From: Verrucomicrobia bacterium GWC2_42_7 | Lineage (GTDB): Bacteria > Verrucomicrobiota > Verrucomicrobiia > Opitutales > GWC2-42-7-A | Direction: 5' to 3' | DNA: 9,886 nucleotides | Assembly: GCA_001831055.1 (NCBI GenBank) | Contig: MIDO01000126.1 | Span: 1-9,886, forward strand | Shown here: piece by piece, positions 7,527-9,886 of the stretch | How the letters are laid out: every line of letters begins with the position of its first letter | Position numbering within the stretch: position 1 is the stretch's first letter | The notes under the pieces: generated by a model | What the model was told of the DNA's origin: nothing | Seen by the model: the letters and a program-made list of their open reading frames with translations, nothing else | Database searches by the model: none | Position numbers and translations under genes: made by a program

Positions 7527-7675
7527 GCCCCCCCCTTCCGAAAAGGAGGCCATATGTGCTCTAATAAGTCCTTGCAGAACATTTTATGGCGCAAGTAATA
7601 GTTCGGAAAAATATCCCAAAAATTTCACTTGAAAATAAGCTTTTAGGGGAGATACTTCTTTACAATTAAAGCGAA

Positions 7676-7692
7676 ACACAATGTTATTGTGT
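7676..7692. promoter_or_regulatory. Operator-like palindrome ACACAAT-GTT-ATTGTGT
   Basis: Perfect 7-bp arms surround a 3-base centre. TTTACA (7659-7664) lies 17 bases before TGTTAT (7682-7687), so the palindrome would cover the -10 of a possible promoter, a usual place for a repressor site. It is about 155 bases before the glycosyltransferase operon. No regulator gene is in the window. Confidence 0.3.
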
Positions 7693-7770
7693 ATTTTGGT
7701 GGGACAAGATAAAGAGGCCGAAATACTTCCCATCGCGTACCCAAAATCCTCAATTTTTTTGGTTAGGCGA

Positions 7771-7800
7771 TTCTTTTTGTTTTTGTTCTCTTATTATAAA
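7771..7800 (+). promoter_or_regulatory. Candidate promoter of the glycosyltransferase operon
   Basis: TATAAA (7795-7800) lies 18 bases after TTCTTT (7771-7776). The overlapping TATTAT (7792-7797) is an alternative -10. The implied leader is about 42 bases to the ATG at 7849. The match is weak and in T-rich sequence; position is the main support. Confidence 0.3.
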
Positions 7801-7848
7801 CCCACAGAAAGAGGGGTCCGGCATTATCAATAGAAGAATATCTATATC

Positions 7849-8871
7849 ATGAAGATACTGGCAATCAATTTTAAGTATTTAGGCGATGTGGCAATAATGA
7901 CGCCGTCGCTGAGGGCTATTAAGGAATTTTATCCTGATTGCGAGTTGCATGTTTTGGTTTCGGAGGAGGCAGTTCCTTTACTTAAGCAAAATCCTCATAT
8001 TGAAAGGGTGTGGGGATTCCCTCGTAGAAGGAAGGAGATTAAATGGGGTACTCTCAAAGACATCATTCATGATTTGAGAGCGCAGCGTTTTGATCGATCT
8101 GTTGATTTCATTGGTAACGATCGTGGGGCTATTTTAAGTCGCATTATAGGGGCTAAGGTTCGACTAGGACCCCTCGTTCCAAAAGGATTTTTAGGAAGAA
8201 AATGGTGTTATACTGAATGTATAGAACAAGCTGACGATACACGCCATGAGATCATTCGGACCTGGAATGTGTTGACGGCATGGGAAATACCGTTTTTCCC
8301 TCAAACCCCCCGAGTAGAAATTTTTCCCGACCCCGAGTATGAAGAAGCGGCCTCCCAACTTCTTCCCAAAAGAGGCATCGTTTGTCATTTGTCAACGAGC
8401 CAACCAAAAAAGGAGTGGCCCATTCAATATTGGGTGGAGTTTTTTGAAAAATGCTCACAATTAGATTTGCCTATATATTTCACAAGCGGGTACTCTCCCC
8501 GCGAGCAAATGCTTTTATCTGAACTTAAGCAGCATATTCCTTCCGCCACTTACCTCCCGAGATTTGATTCACTGGATCTATTTATTGCGACGTTGGCAAA
8601 GGCGTATTGCTTGATTTCTCCCGATACGGCTCCTTTGCATATGGCAGCCGGACTTGGGATTCCGACAATCGGGTTGTTTGGCCCAACTGCTTCTAGTCGT
8701 TGGGCTCCATTGGGGCGTTTGCATCAAGCCCTCCAAGGGGGACTATGTCCTTGTTCGGGGCACCTTCATGTTTGCCAACATTCCAATCGTTGCATCGATC
8801 AAATTAAACCAGAGCAAGTTTGGAAAGCTTTACAAACGCTTTTAAAAGTGCACCCTGTTTTTATTCCATGA
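7849..8871 (+). CDS. GT9 family glycosyltransferase, LPS heptosyltransferase-like
   Basis: Family 9 enzymes (WaaC, WaaF, WaaQ) add ADP-heptose or related sugars to the lipopolysaccharide core on the inner face of the cytoplasmic membrane. The 340 residues are typical in length. The N-terminal domain opens with MKILAINFKYLGDVAIMTP, where GD plus the TP turn is the family acceptor-side signature. The C-terminal domain begins near HLSTSQPKKEWP (180-191), matching the family's H-x-G-S..K.WP segment. It carries the nucleotide-sugar signature DTAPLHMAAGLG (259-270) followed by FGPT (277-280). A Cys-rich loop near residues 300-315 (CPCSGH..C..SNRC) is also common in this family. Whether the sugar is heptose cannot be told from sequence. 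It is first in an operon whose next start overlaps its TGA. AGAAG (7832-7836) is at best a very weak ribosome site. Confidence 0.9.
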   Translation: MKILAINFKYLGDVAIMTPSLRAIKEFYPDCELHVLVSEEAVPLLKQNPHIERVWGFPRRRKEIKWGTLKDIIHDLRAQRFDRSVDFIGNDRGAILSRIIGAKVRLGPLVPKGFLGRKWCYTECIEQADDTRHEIIRTWNVLTAWEIPFFPQTPRVEIFPDPEYEEAASQLLPKRGIVCHLSTSQPKKEWPIQYWVEFFEKCSQLDLPIYFTSGYSPREQMLLSELKQHIPSATYLPRFDSLDLFIATLAKAYCLISPDTAPLHMAAGLGIPTIGLFGPTASSRWAPLGRLHQALQGGLCPCSGHLHVCQHSNRCIDQIKPEQVWKALQTLLKVHPVFIP

Positions 8872-9650
8872 ATAGTGAAAAGCTCCCAATAAGTGTAGTG
8901 CTGATCGCGCATAATGAGGCGCATAATATTCGACGTTGTTTAGATAGTATAGCTTCATGGGTTAGCGAGATTATTGTTGTTGTCAATGATTGCACAGACG
9001 GTACCGACGCCATTGCTCGGAGTTATGGGGCCAAAATTTTTGAACATCCGTGGCATGGACATCGCGACCAAAAAAATATCGCAATCGGTTACGCAACTCA
9101 ATCATGGATTCTTCAAGTTGACGCAGATGAAGAAGTTAGTGATGAGTTGAGGGGAAGTATTATCACGTTCATAGAAGAAAATGATTTACTATATGCAGGC
9201 GCTTATTTCCCGAGGAAAGTATGGTTTTTAGGTCAATGGATAAAGCACGGAGATTGGTATCCTGATTACAGTTTGCGCCTATTTAGGCGCGGAGCCGGGA
9301 TTTGCATTGGTTCTCACGAACACGATACTATCAAACTGAACGGTAAAGCAAAAAAACTGAAAGGAGACCTCCACCATTACACTTATCCCTCGTTAAATGC
9401 GCAGATTCCCAAAATAGCCATTTTTGGAGACTATTATTTAAAGCGTATGTTAGAAGCAAAAACTCCATGGAACAGTTGGGCTGTTGCGTTTCGAAGCCTC
9501 TGGCGCTTTTTTAGGGCCTATTTCCTTAGGTTAGGATTCCTTGATGGCTTTCCTGGGTTTTACATCGCCTTTTACCAAGGCTTTGCCACTCTGTTTAGAC
9601 ACGCAAAACTGTACGAACACCTAAACAAAGATATTCATCCTACGCTTTAA
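8868..9650 (+). CDS. GT2 family glycosyltransferase, WaaE/KdtX-like
   Basis: The 260-residue GT-A enzyme probably adds a hexose to the lipopolysaccharide inner core, as WaaE/KdtX relatives do. The start is set at the ATG of ATGA (8868-8871) overlapping the upstream stop, because the family fold begins at LPISVVLIAHNEAHNIRRCL (6-25). An in-frame start at 8820 would only add residues read from the end of the previous gene. Landmarks are the nucleotide-binding VNDCTDGT (39-46), the metal-binding DADEEV (85-90; D85 and D87 form the DxD), and the acceptor-side WYPDYSLRLFRR (130-141). The C-terminal amphipathic region FFRAYFLRLGFLDGFPG (214-230) is also typical. The overlap suggests translational coupling. 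The exact donor and acceptor are not deducible. Confidence 0.9.
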   Translation: MNSEKLPISVVLIAHNEAHNIRRCLDSIASWVSEIIVVVNDCTDGTDAIARSYGAKIFEHPWHGHRDQKNIAIGYATQSWILQVDADEEVSDELRGSIITFIEENDLLYAGAYFPRKVWFLGQWIKHGDWYPDYSLRLFRRGAGICIGSHEHDTIKLNGKAKKLKGDLHHYTYPSLNAQIPKIAIFGDYYLKRMLEAKTPWNSWAVAFRSLWRFFRAYFLRLGFLDGFPGFYIAFYQGFATLFRHAKLYEHLNKDIHPTL

Positions 9651-9653
9651 TCC

Positions 9654-9886
9654 ATGTCAAAACACATCCTTGTTTGTGAACCACGTACTGAGGGACACCA
9701 TTTCTACTGGTTGTTAAATATATGTGAAGATTTAATTCACGCGGGTTATATAGTTACCGTTGGCTTGGCTGGGCATGGAAAGACTTTCCTTTCTGCCCTC
9801 GAACAAAGAAACGCCTGTTTACTAAAAAATTTACGTATAATTTCAATTTGCGACACCCCTGTTCGTTTCAACGGAAGGGACCTAAT
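9654..9886 (+). CDS. Glycosyltransferase-like protein, N-terminal part only
   Basis: A third gene starts 3 bases after the TAA of the GT2 gene and stays open to the window edge, giving 77 codons. It starts MSKHILVCEPRTEGHHFYWL. The next segment, LLNICEDLIHAGYIVTVGL, gives a strand, a Gly/His-rich turn, a helix and a second strand. That order is the opening of a GT-B glycosyltransferase (GT4 style, where a GGH turn follows the first strand). Position in the operon supports a role in the same glycan. The donor-binding C-terminal half is outside the window, so the family is provisional. There is no Shine-Dalgarno sequence; coupling to the GT2 gene is likely. Confidence 0.65.
   Translation, partial: MSKHILVCEPRTEGHHFYWLLNICEDLIHAGYIVTVGLAGHGKTFLSALEQRNACLLKNLRIISICDTPVRFNGRDL

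Larger units (their letters stand above)
7339..7848. other. 510-bp intergenic region without a convincing gene
   Basis: The stretch between the Cys-cluster gene and the glycosyltransferase operon has no ORF that looks real. An 84-codon + frame starting inside the previous gene runs to 7564, but it has no protein character. In order the region holds a small GGAAA/TTTCC hairpin (7383-7395), a 125-bp imperfect inverted repeat (7402-7526), an 8-C tract (7528-7535), a 7-bp-arm palindrome (7676-7692) and T/A-rich sequence from about 7750 to 7800. I find no tRNA or rRNA in it. Confidence 0.6.

Noticed and set aside
7528..7535. Eight-C tract as a phase-variation switch
   Set aside because: It lies in non-coding DNA 314 bases before the next gene and outside the likely promoter, so slippage has no evident target.
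7310..7564. 84-codon plus-strand ORF
   Set aside because: It starts inside the previous gene and runs through the inverted-repeat element and the 8-C tract; the translation is that of a repeat, not of a protein family.
8191..8845. Other-frame ORFs inside the GT9 gene
   Set aside because: They are shadows of a well-supported gene with conserved motifs across the same bases.
8820..8867. Extended N-terminus of the GT2 gene from the ATG at 8820
   Set aside because: The extra 16 residues are out-of-frame reading of the GT9 3' end; the ATGA overlap at 8868 fits the family start and operon spacing.

Overview
The window comes from a moderately AT-rich, Gram-negative bacterial chromosome. The lipopolysaccharide-type glycosyltransferase run at the right end supports an outer membrane. 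The style of the TsaD protein (an ESSCDES start and an NHLRGH metal motif) and the giant Ala/Glu/Lys coiled-coil protein suggest the Planctomycetes-Verrucomicrobia-Chlamydia group, perhaps Verrucomicrobiota of the Opitutae type or a chlamydia-like, host-associated lineage. This placement is inference from sequence style and no marker gene settles it. None of the five visible gene starts has a convincing Shine-Dalgarno sequence.

Left half (1-5090, + strand): the 3' part of one very large gene, open through the left edge. It encodes at least 1,695 residues. Bases 1-2123 form a tandem array of short (71-79 residue) and long (158-164 residue) coiled-coil units. Bases 2124 to about 3900 are non-repetitive coiled coil. 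The last 1.2 kb encode a Pro/Gly-containing hinge and a globular, mostly helical C-terminal region of unknown family. A hairpin followed by a T-run closes the gene at 5145-5197.

Middle (5257-7338): tsaD on the minus strand, a core tRNA-modification gene convergent with the giant gene. It is divergent from a short gene for a probable secreted protein with a nine-cysteine cluster and a hydrophobic tail (6580-7338). The 288-bp divergent spacer holds a perfect 17-bp hairpin and weak promoter candidates for both sides.

The 510-bp gap at 7339-7848 has no convincing gene. It contains a 125-bp imperfect inverted-repeat element (7402-7526), an 8-C tract, a compact palindrome (7676-7692) and an AT-rich promoter-like stretch before the next operon.

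Right end (7849-9886, + strand): a tightly packed operon of three sugar-transfer genes. A GT9 heptosyltransferase-like gene overlaps a GT2 (WaaE/KdtX-like) gene by ATGA, and a third glycosyltransferase-like gene follows 3 bases later and runs off the window. Together they probably build the core or outer part of a lipopolysaccharide.

The most unusual items are the internal duplications of the giant coiled-coil protein with its unplaced C-terminal region, the Cys-cluster secreted protein, and the two structured intergenic repeats.
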